Assembly (NCBI RefSeq): GCF_041538045.1
Contig: NZ_JBGOSE010000006.1
Span: forward strand, 235,002 to 299,001
Direction: 5' to 3'
Source of the DNA: Aliiglaciecola sp041538045
GTDB lineage: Bacteria > Pseudomonadota > Gammaproteobacteria > Enterobacterales > Alteromonadaceae
Length of the DNA stretch: 64,000 nt
The notes under the pieces are model-generated. The model was not told the origin of the DNA. It did no database searches and worked only from the letters and a program-made list of their open reading frames with translations. Shown one piece after another: positions 44,861-53,892 of the stretch. How positions within the stretch are numbered: the stretch's first letter is position 1; each line of letters begins with the position of its first letter. The position numbers and the translations under genes were made by a program.

Positions 44861-47818
44861 CTAAAACTTAAATTTAAGACCTGCTTTATAGATTCTACCC
44901 AAAACTTCATAGTTGCTTGGAAAGGTATTGCCCGAATTTGAACTGGTGTCACCAATATCATTGCCTAAAACCGGTGATTCCTTGTCAAACATATTATCTA
45001 TACCCAAAGTAAAGGTGGCGTATTTGGTAAAACTATAACTGGCAAATATGTCGAAGTAATCGTAAGAATCAATTTTTCTGAAGGCTTCAAATCGCAAGTC
45101 ACGCTCACCTGGCTCTACATCTACAGAATTGATATGTCTCCATAATAAAGAAACAGTAAAGTCATCATATGACCAAGTCGTACGCTGAATCCAACGTATA
45201 TCAGATAGCGGATCACAACTGGTGCCGTAATATCCTTTGCAGTCTAGAACTGGTACTGTGTCTGAGCTTTGTGATTCCTGGGTTAAGTATTTATTGATGT
45301 TACCTGAGATGGCAATGTTGCCCATCTCCTCTAAATCAAAGTTCATGTTAAAGCCAACTTCAATCCCCTCAGCACGAAGATACTTCAGGTTGGTGGTAAA
45401 TTGATTGACACCCGCCGCAGAACCGGTTAAGTCTCCTCCAACACGATTGATTTTGGCACATTCACCAGCGTCACCATTGATATAACATGAATCAAGTATT
45501 TCCTGCGCGGAAAAATTACCAATGATCCCAGAAATATCGATGTCGTAATAATCTACCGAAAGGGTAAAATCGTTAGCCCAAGTAAAATCTGGTGTCCACA
45601 CAAAACCTGCCGTGAAAGTATCTGCTTCTTCTGGTCCTGGAGGATTGCTTGGTGAGCTCCCATTAAAGGTATTGATTTGACCAGAAATGATGTCGGGTAT
45701 CACGCCTACTTGCGCTTCAGTCATACCAGTTGATACACATAAAGCTGTTAGTGCCGCGTCAATATTTCCTGCATTGGCTATCGAGCAGGGATCAATAACG
45801 GCATTATCTAAACCAGATGTGACAGGGGAAGCCAGTTCACCTACGTTTGGCGCTCTATTGGCTTTTTGTTGCATCACTCGCAATAACAGTGGCCCTACTG
45901 GACGCCAATTGAACCCTATTTTCCATGATTCTGCAGTTCCGATAGTATCAAAATCTGAAGTCCTAAAACCGAATTCTAGATCCATGGTTTCAGCAAACGC
46001 AGCACCATCGAACACGGGTAGAATCCCTTCAAAATAAAATTCATCAACTTTAAAACCACCTTTAATTGGAAGCAAGTTACCTCCAGCTCCACCTTGACAG
46101 CTAGCTGGGGTTTCTTTTAAACATTCATCCGGCTCCAAAATACCAGTCTCCGTCCTGTTTTCAAAACCAAAACTCATGGCTAGTGGAGCCCCAGCAGTGG
46201 GTAACTCAATGAAGTCTACTGGGCCGGTAAGTACTAGGGATATAATTTCTTGTTCGTATTTTTGTTGCTGTAAAGCAATCGCTCTAGCGTAGGCCGAAGC
46301 CGCATCTGTAATAGTGCCAAAGCCGCCAAATAAATTAATAGGAACACAAGTTCCACCCACTGCACAGCTGACACCATCACGGGTATCCAATGCATTTTGG
46401 ATGTTACCAAGATTGGTATAGCCGTCACGCACTGTTGTGCGGTTTGACTCACCATACTGGTAAGAAAAATCATAATCCCAGTCGGCTACTAACTCGCCGC
46501 GAATACCGGCATTAATTTGCCAAAGCTCAGCGTCATAGCGTTCCGAGCGCGGACCTAGTTCTAACGTACGTCTGCGTAATCGAACCGTTAACGAGTCTTC
46601 GGTATCCACAATTCCGTTGTTGTTAGCGTCAGTCCAACTACCACCATTTAATAAGGTTCCATCACCTACAGCGGCATTCGCGCCATCAAGAATAAAGTCT
46701 AAAGCCTGTGTGCCAATGAGAGGGTTGTATAGCGGTAAATTGAAACTGCTACCAAATGTACCGGAAGGCGCGACTTGCTGAACCACTGTGGTATTAGTGA
46801 AGTTAAACGATGAGTAGAATTCCATGTGATCGTTTATTTCATAGTTGGCAAGGGCCGTTGCGCCATAACGTTGAGCTGGCGTTTGATAATAATTAAATGG
46901 GTTAAAGTTGAATAAACTACAGTTTGAACCAAGGGTACCGTCCTCTCTAAACTGTCCACTTACACCGGTTCCTATTAATTCAAATCGAGTGGGGATTGCA
47001 GTAGTTGAACCGCTACCAGATAAATCCACAACGTTTGGACCGCCACAACCAGCCGGCGGCGGTGTGGCTACATCTCCGTTTAGAAACTCTTGATAACCGG
47101 AACCTGTGTTGGAATTAATACCGAATAATCCTAAGGAACGATCGCCGAGCAGTACTGAGTCCCGTTCCATCCAGCTAATTGATAAAACCGCATTCCCTCG
47201 GCTGTCGTCAAAGTTAGCGCCAATGGTAAGAGACATATTGTCTTGGTCGCCATCACTTTCGCTACTTTGCGAGTGATTCATATCCAGAGCAACACCTTGA
47301 AAGTTGTTCTTCAGTACAACGTTCACTGCACCAGAAATGGCGTCAGAACCATAAACGGCAGAAGCTCCCCCGGTGACTACATCGATTCTGTCAATTAGTG
47401 CCGTAGGAATGTTGGCGGTATCTACTTGGCCATTAAAATTAAATGGCACCATGCGTTTTCCATTTAGCAGTACTAAATTACGTTGCGCCCCTAAACCACG
47501 TAAATCTATGGTTGCAGCACCTGCGGTGCCATTATTTACGTTGCCACCATCGGCGGGAATAGTAGAGGGTAATGAGCGAATTATTTTTTCAAACTCGGGG
47601 GTTTGTAAATAACCAATCTCTTCCTCTCCCAACGAAAAAATAGGACTGGATGATTCAACTCCGGGTGACAAAATACGACTACCTGTTATTGAAATCTTTT
47701 CTACATCGGTCGTGTCTGTAGCTTCTTGAGCGGCAACAAATGATGTACTAATTGCTGCCATCGAGCTAGCACAAAGTGCCAACTTAATTGATCTGGCTAG
47801 TTTTGAGGTGATATACAT
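44861..47818 (-). CDS. TonB-dependent outer-membrane receptor
   Basis: 985 residues from the ATG at 47818, with GGGGAG 7 bases upstream; a longer open frame to 47842 is not needed. Signal peptide of about 30 residues (LALCASSMAAISTSFVAAQ). The TonB box is probably in VEKISITGSRI. The plug runs roughly 45-170 (FEKIIRSLPSTIP, DLRGLGAQRNLVLLNGKRM, VYGSDAISGAVNVVLK). A 22-strand barrel follows and ends ...YKAGLKFKF with an aromatic C-terminus. This group in Alteromonadales and sphingomonads imports diverse organics; the ligand cannot be read. Divergent from a LytS/LytTR pair, which may control it. Confidence 0.93.
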   Translation of the reverse strand: MYITSKLARSIKLALCASSMAAISTSFVAAQEATDTTDVEKISITGSRILSPGVESSSPIFSLGEEEIGYLQTPEFEKIIRSLPSTIPADGGNVNNGTAGAATIDLRGLGAQRNLVLLNGKRMVPFNFNGQVDTANIPTALIDRIDVVTGGASAVYGSDAISGAVNVVLKNNFQGVALDMNHSQSSESDGDQDNMSLTIGANFDDSRGNAVLSISWMERDSVLLGDRSLGLFGINSNTGSGYQEFLNGDVATPPPAGCGGPNVVDLSGSGSTTAIPTRFELIGTGVSGQFREDGTLGSNCSLFNFNPFNYYQTPAQRYGATALANYEINDHMEFYSSFNFTNTTVVQQVAPSGTFGSSFNLPLYNPLIGTQALDFILDGANAAVGDGTLLNGGSWTDANNNGIVDTEDSLTVRLRRRTLELGPRSERYDAELWQINAGIRGELVADWDYDFSYQYGESNRTTVRDGYTNLGNIQNALDTRDGVSCAVGGTCVPINLFGGFGTITDAASAYARAIALQQQKYEQEIISLVLTGPVDFIELPTAGAPLAMSFGFENRTETGILEPDECLKETPASCQGGAGGNLLPIKGGFKVDEFYFEGILPVFDGAAFAETMDLEFGFRTSDFDTIGTAESWKIGFNWRPVGPLLLRVMQQKANRAPNVGELASPVTSGLDNAVIDPCSIANAGNIDAALTALCVSTGMTEAQVGVIPDIISGQINTFNGSSPSNPPGPEEADTFTAGFVWTPDFTWANDFTLSVDYYDIDISGIIGNFSAQEILDSCYINGDAGECAKINRVGGDLTGSAAGVNQFTTNLKYLRAEGIEVGFNMNFDLEEMGNIAISGNINKYLTQESQSSDTVPVLDCKGYYGTSCDPLSDIRWIQRTTWSYDDFTVSLLWRHINSVDVEPGERDLRFEAFRKIDSYDYFDIFASYSFTKYATFTLGIDNMFDKESPVLGNDIGDTSSNSGNTFPSNYEVLGRIYKAGLKFKF

Positions 47819-48274
47819 TTTTAGCTCCCCAATGGGTCTCAATGGTTAATTGGACTCACATTTTTTGTATAGTGAGTTTGTGACAAAAACCACTTGTCTA
47901 GAGATAAGCTATGCGCTATCTCGGAGTTGCTCTAGGTGGTTTCCGTCAAGCGTTGTAAGTGTGTGACCAAAGGAGTGTTTTGCGTGTTGAAGCGGGGGAA
48001 CTTTCGATGAACGGCGGCTGTGCAGGTTTAATTGTCGCCCAATAAATTACTCGGAAATTAATTAAGTTATTGAAATTTAGCGATTAAATTATATTTATAC
48101 GATTTTTGTTGTGCTTTAGGCTGGTTACTTCTAAAGTTTTAATTGAGATGGCTTTGGGGCGAGTGGGGACAGGTTGTGATGAATAGTTAACCCACTTTAA
48201 TGCAATTTTATGTGTGGATTATTTATGAAAACATCGATATGTTAAAAAAAAGCCAACGATAAAGAATAATTGAA
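47819..48274. other. divergent region between TonB receptor and sensor kinase
   Basis: About 455 bp without a gene, AT-rich near the kinase side. It must hold promoters of the receptor (minus) and kinase-regulator pair (plus). Pairs of LytTR-type direct repeats were looked for and none was convincing. Confidence 0.45.
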
Positions 48275-49357
48275 ATGGCCCATTCAAAACTTATTTTTAA
48301 TCGCTATTTCTGGTTTGCCAACACCTTCTTTTGGTTGGCTGTTCACGCCCTTTACACACACGTTAAATTTTTAGCGTTTGAGCAAAATGACAAAAATCCA
48401 AATTGGACTGAACTTTGGATCGCGATAAGTCCTTGGTTTATTATTTGGATAGGCGTGACCGCCATTATCTTTAAGCTAGTGCAATACACAAGTCACTCAT
48501 CTCATTCAACCACTGTTAAAGTTTTTTTCCACTTAAGTTGGATGGTGTTTATTCTATTTATCTATTGGGGTACGGCGCATCTACTCATCATCGCCGTAAC
48601 AGATCGAACAATGGATGAGTTTTCGTATTACTTTCTGCGCACCATAACTCAGAATGCACAATTGGATATTTCTATGTATTTAGGAGTGCTTGGGGCAGCG
48701 ATGGCATTGCGTTTTTATCATAATGCAGTGCAAGAAAGTCTTGAATTGAAGCGTTTGCATCATGAACTCACCCAAGAACAGTTACGGACTTTACGGTCTC
48801 AGCTGAACCCCCACTTTCTGTTTAATGCATTGAATACTATTGCCAGCTTAGTGCGCTTAAAGCGTGATAAAGATGCTGTAACTGCTCTTTCTGAATTAAG
48901 TATTATGTTACGAAAAATACTCGAAACGAAAAATAATGATGATATTAAGATTAAAGATGAAATTGCTTTTATCAATAGTTATCTAGCTATCCAAAAAATG
49001 CGTTTTGCAGACAAGCTGGATACCCACATTCACGTGCAACCAGAATGTCTCGACCTGACAATTCCCAATATGCTTTTGCATCCGTTGGTTGAAAATGCGG
49101 TACAACACGGGTCGCAATTAGAGTCGAGTCGAAATCTATTAAATTTAGATATTAGTAGGAATGAATACGAACTTAGAGTGGTACTAACCAACAAGGTCGC
49201 TAGGAATGATAGTCACAATGGTTTTGGAATCGGCCTGAGCAATACTCGTGAGAGATTAGCTCGACTTTATGGGCAGTTTCGATTGGAGTTACACCCCCTT
49301 GAAAACGACTTATTTGAAACTTCTTTAGCTATACCAATAGGAGCGCAAGATGCTTAA
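48275..49357 (+). CDS. LytS/YehU-type sensor histidine kinase
   Basis: 360 residues. Four hydrophobic segments fill the first 145 residues (WFANTFFWLAVHALY, ISPWFIIWIGVTAIIF, LSWMVFILFIYWGTAHLLI and one near 132-146). The His_kinase domain follows with the phospho-acceptor His180 in LNPHFLFNALNTIASL. The ATPase part has LHPLVENAVQHG and GIGLSNTRERL. No extracytoplasmic sensor domain, so the cue is probably sensed in the membrane. It overlaps the response regulator by 8 bp. Confidence 0.93.
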   Translation: MAHSKLIFNRYFWFANTFFWLAVHALYTHVKFLAFEQNDKNPNWTELWIAISPWFIIWIGVTAIIFKLVQYTSHSSHSTTVKVFFHLSWMVFILFIYWGTAHLLIIAVTDRTMDEFSYYFLRTITQNAQLDISMYLGVLGAAMALRFYHNAVQESLELKRLHHELTQEQLRTLRSQLNPHFLFNALNTIASLVRLKRDKDAVTALSELSIMLRKILETKNNDDIKIKDEIAFINSYLAIQKMRFADKLDTHIHVQPECLDLTIPNMLLHPLVENAVQHGSQLESSRNLLNLDISRNEYELRVVLTNKVARNDSHNGFGIGLSNTRERLARLYGQFRLELHPLENDLFETSLAIPIGAQDA

Positions 49358-50105
49358 TGTGCTTATTGCTGATGATGAATATCTGGCTCGGGAAACGATC
49401 AAAGTATTGTTATCAAATGAAACGGATATTGGTACTGTTTACGAAGCTGAAGACGGCAATCAGGCACTTTTATTGATTAACGAATATAAACCGAATGTAG
49501 TCTTTTTGGATATTGAAATGCCGAAACTATTTGGTATTCAAGTGGCCAAACATGTACCACCTGAAAGCGTGATTATTTTTGTAACTGCTTATAATGAGCA
49601 TGCCGTTGAGGCTTTTGAACTTAATGCCATAGATTATATCTTGAAGCCTTATGACGATGAGCGCTTCTTTAAGGCTTTGCAGCGAGCGAGGAAAAAGATC
49701 AAAGGTGAACAACAAGATGACTATTCTAAGTTAAGTGAAGTTATTCAGCAGATTATGGATGATCAGCAAACGGTTTATAGAGAAAGGTTAGTGATAAGGG
49801 ATCCTGGTCGAATTCGTTTGATCGATGTGGCGCAAATTAACTTTATCTCTGGTGCAGGAAATTATGCGGAAATTCACCTAAATGATGGTAAACACGTATT
49901 GCATCGAGAAACTCTTTCTACCTTGGAAGAGCAACTCAATCCCCAAGATTTTGTGCGGATTCATCGTTCTTCCATTGTTCGTCGCAGTGCCATTAGTGAA
50001 TTGCGTCCAAATGACAAAGGTGACTACTCAGTAATCTTAAAAAGTGGCGAGGTTCTAACTTTATCTCGTGGAAATAGAGTTAAGCTTGATGAGTTAACCA
50101 ATTAA
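49350..50105 (+). CDS. LytTR-family response regulator
   Basis: 251 residues. The receiver domain has acids in IADDE and phospho-acceptor Asp54 in VFLDIEMPK; Thr in FVTAYNEHAVEAFEL and Lys in YILKPYDDERF complete the site. Residues about 145-245 are a LytTR DNA-binding domain (INFISGAGNYAEIHL, FVRIHRSSIVRRSAI). Partner of the preceding kinase, overlapping it. Targets may include the divergent TonB receptor (inference). Confidence 0.95.
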   Translation: MLNVLIADDEYLARETIKVLLSNETDIGTVYEAEDGNQALLLINEYKPNVVFLDIEMPKLFGIQVAKHVPPESVIIFVTAYNEHAVEAFELNAIDYILKPYDDERFFKALQRARKKIKGEQQDDYSKLSEVIQQIMDDQQTVYRERLVIRDPGRIRLIDVAQINFISGAGNYAEIHLNDGKHVLHRETLSTLEEQLNPQDFVRIHRSSIVRRSAISELRPNDKGDYSVILKSGEVLTLSRGNRVKLDELTN

Positions 50106-50132
50106 AAATGACGACTCGCCTTTAATCTGCCC

Positions 50133-51863
50133 TTAACTCATAAATAATGCACACAAGGTCCATAACACCGCTGCAATAGAGGCTGCTATAGTAGCTGGCA
50201 CTAGCTGGGTTTTTACATGATCCATTAAGTCACAGCCGGTAGTCATCGAGCTAAGAATAGTGGTATCCGATATGGGCGAACATTGGTCGCCATAGACACT
50301 GCCATTTAACACTGCAGCAAAACAAATCATCATAAATACTTCAGGGTTGGCTAACATTTCATTTTGAGAAATATCCCAAACCAAAGGCATGGCTAAGGGG
50401 AATGCAATGGCAAATGTTCCCCAACTGGTGCCGGTGGAAAAGGCGATGATCATAGTGAGCAATTGTAAAACTACCGGCAGAATCCAGAACGGCATCTGTT
50501 CACCAAGTAGGTCGACTAAATAAATCCCACCACCAAGTTGTTTACTGATGGTGCCTATGGTTATTGCTAACATTAAAATTACCGATGCGACGACAACACC
50601 TTTCCAGCCGATGCCAAGACCATTAAGCATTTCACGAATTTGCATGCCTTTACCGATGGCGAACAGCACTGCAATTAACAAAGCGCCCCCGAAGGCCCAG
50701 TGAATTTGCGGGGTGCCGGTTACGATGAAGGTCACCACCGCAATCCCAATAAGACTAACAAGGGGAAAAACAAACTCGATCCAATGAGGGTTATACCCTT
50801 CAGGCACGCTCGTCTCTTGCAGTTCTTTTGCGCTAATAGGGGCCGCGTCTGGAGCATCTAACTGGCCGGTCAGTCTGGCCCTAGAAATGGCTTTGCGAAT
50901 TGGTGCGCCGGAAAAAACGGTGAATTCTAAGCTAAGAAGGAGAGTACCAATTACTGCAAAAATGCCGTAAAAACTAAATGGAATACTGGAAAAAAAGAAA
51001 GCTATTCGGTCGGCTTCAGTGGCTAAGAATGCCACCCCTGGAACAAATATAAATGCCTGAATATATGCAGGCCAAGCGTTAAATGCGATCACTGCTGCAA
51101 TAGGCGAAGCGGTGGAGTCAACCACATAACTCAGTTCTTCATGGCTCACATTCGCTTTGTCAGCCATGGGCTTGACAGTGGTACCAACTAATACAGTACT
51201 CATGGTGCCACCTTGGAAAAACAACACGCCTAACATCCAAGTTACTAGCTTTGCTGAACGAGGACCGGTGACAAAGCGTTCACTCATCATTTCCGCAAAC
51301 GCTTGTGCCGCGCCTGTTTTAGACCAAATTCCCATCAGCCCGCCCAGCAACCACAAATACAATATTAAAATTGAGGCTGCGTCAGTGGTGGCCATATTAG
51401 GTATTAAAACTTCTTGGCTGATATCAAACTTGCCTAACATAAAAGCGCCCACAACGATCCCGCTAAACAAGGCAAGCAGAGGTTCTCGGCTGATTAAGCA
51501 TAGGGCGATCGCGATGAATGCTGGTAACAGCGACCATACTTTAAAGTGATAATCTGCGCGAAGTAAAATAGGGTTTTGACCGACGTCTGAGATGACAACC
51601 CACTGTTCTTTAATTTCTGGTTCTGAGGTCAGTAAATTTAGTTTATGCTGGGCCAGTGGCGATAGTTCGTAAGGAGTAACGTCGCTAATAATTTGTTCAT
51701 TACCTTGCTTTACGTATGCCCATTCACCTTGTTCTGTTAAGTAGGTTTGGTATTGTATCCTTGATTCGACCCAAGTTGCTGAAACATATAAATTGACATA
51801 CAAAGCGCCTATTAAACCTAAAATAATACATAAAAAGGTCAACTTATTTTGCAATTTATTCAT
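50133..51863 (-). CDS. NhaC-family Na+/H+ antiporter
   Basis: 576 residues, about 11 to 13 membrane segments. Signature regions are GGLMGIWSKTGAAQAFAEMM, STVLVGTTVKPMADKANVSHEE, FSTGTSWGTFAIAFPLAMPLV and GSVYGDQCSPISDTTILSSMTTGCD. A first helix is followed by an unusual hydrophilic stretch of about 80 residues (VESRIQYQT to near FKVWSLLP) before the transport core. That extra region probably lies outside the membrane and I do not recognise it. Exports Na+ (or exchanges amino acid/malate in relatives). Complements the Nqr sodium pump elsewhere in the window. Confidence 0.88.
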   Translation of the reverse strand: MNKLQNKLTFLCIILGLIGALYVNLYVSATWVESRIQYQTYLTEQGEWAYVKQGNEQIISDVTPYELSPLAQHKLNLLTSEPEIKEQWVVISDVGQNPILLRADYHFKVWSLLPAFIAIALCLISREPLLALFSGIVVGAFMLGKFDISQEVLIPNMATTDAASILILYLWLLGGLMGIWSKTGAAQAFAEMMSERFVTGPRSAKLVTWMLGVLFFQGGTMSTVLVGTTVKPMADKANVSHEELSYVVDSTASPIAAVIAFNAWPAYIQAFIFVPGVAFLATEADRIAFFFSSIPFSFYGIFAVIGTLLLSLEFTVFSGAPIRKAISRARLTGQLDAPDAAPISAKELQETSVPEGYNPHWIEFVFPLVSLIGIAVVTFIVTGTPQIHWAFGGALLIAVLFAIGKGMQIREMLNGLGIGWKGVVVASVILMLAITIGTISKQLGGGIYLVDLLGEQMPFWILPVVLQLLTMIIAFSTGTSWGTFAIAFPLAMPLVWDISQNEMLANPEVFMMICFAAVLNGSVYGDQCSPISDTTILSSMTTGCDLMDHVKTQLVPATIAASIAAVLWTLCALFMS

Positions 51864-52028
51864 TCTAGCGCCACTCTAAGTAATTATGTCTTTAGCAAAT
51901 TGAGAAAGTAATAGTCTAGCATCCAAGGAGGCTAAACTTCTAAGCTAATTAGGCACTATTGTCGTTAAATGCTAACGATTAGTTGAGCTCTTAATATTCA
52001 TAACTGATTAAACACATAGGATAGGAAA

Positions 52029-52886
52029 ATGCGTAAACAAGTTGTTTTATTGATGTTTCTGTTAACTGGATTTTTAACTACGTCTGGCTATGCTCAAAAT
52101 AATCCTGATGACGTTACTATGAAGTCTGAAAATTTGGGGGATTCAGTCTATATGCTAACGGGGATGGGCGGAAATATTGGGGTATCAGCCGGTGAAGATG
52201 GGCTTCTGATTATTGATGACCAATATGAACCTATGGCAGAAAAAATCTCTGCTGCTTTAGATTCAACTCTGAAAGACAAGTTAAGGTACGTGATTAATAC
52301 CCACTATCACGGTGATCATACTGGCTCAAATGCGTATATGAAAGAAGTCAAAGATGCCACTATTTTCGCCCACGATAATGTCCGTGTTCGACTGCTAAAC
52401 AAAGAGGAGCATAAACACTCGGAATTGCCTGTCGTCACTTATTCTCAAGGTGTTACCTTTCACTTTAATGGTGACACACTAAAAGTAATGCATTTATCCA
52501 ACGCTCATACTGATGGAGACAGTGTCGTTATGTTTGAAAAGGCCAATGTTTTGCATACTGGTGATTTATTTTTCAATGGGCTTTTTCCCTATATCGATAT
52601 AGACAGTGGGGGCTCAGTAAAAGGTTACATTGCCGGGGTAGAAAAACTGATTAGTATGATTGATGATGATACTAAAATTATTCCAGGTCATGGACCTTTA
52701 GGCGACAAGGCGCAATTACAGGCATTTGTTGAAATGATTAAACAAACATCTTCGCAAGTTAAACAGTTGAAGATAAATGGATTACCAGTTGAAGATATTA
52801 TAGACGCGGGATTAGATGATAAATGGAAAGAATGGAGCTGGGCTTTTATCAATGAAGAAAAATGGATAAGAACACTTTACCGTTAA
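52029..52886 (+). CDS. secreted metallo-beta-lactamase-fold hydrolase
   Basis: 285 residues with a Sec signal (VVLLMFLLTGFLTTSGYAQ). Zinc site THYHGDH (His92, His94, Asp96, His97), a further His in LSNAHTDGDSV, Asp in HTGDLF and His in PGHGPLGD. Subclass resembles secreted B3-like or quinoprotein-relay type hydrolases. Whether it acts on beta-lactams is unknown. Ends inside the next gene. Confidence 0.88.
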   Translation: MRKQVVLLMFLLTGFLTTSGYAQNNPDDVTMKSENLGDSVYMLTGMGGNIGVSAGEDGLLIIDDQYEPMAEKISAALDSTLKDKLRYVINTHYHGDHTGSNAYMKEVKDATIFAHDNVRVRLLNKEEHKHSELPVVTYSQGVTFHFNGDTLKVMHLSNAHTDGDSVVMFEKANVLHTGDLFFNGLFPYIDIDSGGSVKGYIAGVEKLISMIDDDTKIIPGHGPLGDKAQLQAFVEMIKQTSSQVKQLKINGLPVEDIIDAGLDDKWKEWSWAFINEEKWIRTLYR

Positions 52887-53347
52887 TTTTAGTCGAGGCC
52901 TCCGAACAGGATATAGCTAGCCTTTGTGGGTGGTTTGTCAGTTTTGATGAAATTCGTGATTGGGGGGGACCTAACATCTCCTTCCCCATTAGCTCCCGCA
53001 GTCTAATTGTAGAAACTAAATTAGCGCAGGGAAGGAGTTATAAGCTAATAGATACCAAAAACAACATGCTCGCTTTTGGGCAGTGTTATGAACGACTTGG
53101 AAGGTGTCACTTAGCCCGTTTGGTTGTCAATCCTCAGAACAGAGGCTGTGGTGTTGGTAAGCAACTCGTTAAGCAACTACTGACTCAAGCCCCCGAATAC
53201 CTAGTAACTAAGGGCTTTTCGTTATTTGTATGGCCTCATAATAAAGTCGCTAAGAAGCTGTATCAATCTTTGGGTTTCCGGCGAGTAAATTATCCGGAAT
53301 CTATAACACCTGAGATGGCAAAGTGTGACTATTTAATTAAAGACTAA
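52862..53347 (+). CDS. GNAT N-acetyltransferase
   Basis: 161 residues. The acetyl-CoA motif is in LARLVVNPQNRGCGVGKQLVKQLL (RGCGVG), and NKVAKKLYQSLGF is the C-terminal block. The start overlaps the preceding hydrolase by 25 bp, so they share a transcript. Acceptor unknown. Confidence 0.85.
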   Translation: MDKNTLPLILVEASEQDIASLCGWFVSFDEIRDWGGPNISFPISSRSLIVETKLAQGRSYKLIDTKNNMLAFGQCYERLGRCHLARLVVNPQNRGCGVGKQLVKQLLTQAPEYLVTKGFSLFVWPHNKVAKKLYQSLGFRRVNYPESITPEMAKCDYLIKD

Positions 53348-53892
53348 ATAACAGATTGAAATAATCAGCACTAATCAGGTTAAAACAACGCAAGTTTGGG
53401 GGTTGAAGACAAAATCAATCAACGCCGCCATGCAAAACATTCGTTTTCAAATCTAAAGTAACTATTTAATTTTACCCTCGCAGTCAACTCTGAGTATAAA
53501 ATTTCCCATAGCAATCAAGCGCATGTACAAATAATGAACAATTATATGAGGGCGAAAAAGTGAAAATATATGCGTATAAAATAGACACTCGTTTGAACGG
53601 TACGCCCTAATAAAGTGCTAATGCACCAAACTGGTATGATGTGCGTCAAAAGACACTAATGTGAAAATATTAAGCTGTTGATTTTTATAGATAAAAAAGT
53701 TGGCACTGAAGCTGCTAAGTAAGCTTTGATTACGCATCTACGATAGAAAAGTTATGTGTGTAACCATTGATAATAAAAATAATAAACAATGTTGAAATAC
53801 TTCAAACGCTAGCTAAGTTGTTTGAGGCAGGAAGGCAATACTACCCGCACAAATTTTCGTGTCCTGTGGTTTGTGCGGGTTTTTTCCTTCTA
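53348..53892. other. intergenic region with a possible small RNA
   Basis: 545 bp with no gene recognised. It carries an isolated plus-strand terminator at 53844-53886, about 500 bp from the nearest upstream plus-strand stop, so a non-coding transcript ending there is possible. Confidence 0.45.
53844..53886 (+). terminator. orphan rho-independent terminator
   Basis: CCCGCACAAA / TTTGTGCGGG, 10-bp perfect stem with a 16-nt loop, followed by six T. On the minus strand there is no T tract, so it faces right and does not serve the convergent amidohydrolase gene. Confidence 0.85.

Noticed and set aside
48000..48274. LytTR-type direct repeats in front of the kinase gene
   Set aside because: Candidate 9-mers did not fit the consensus well enough to report.
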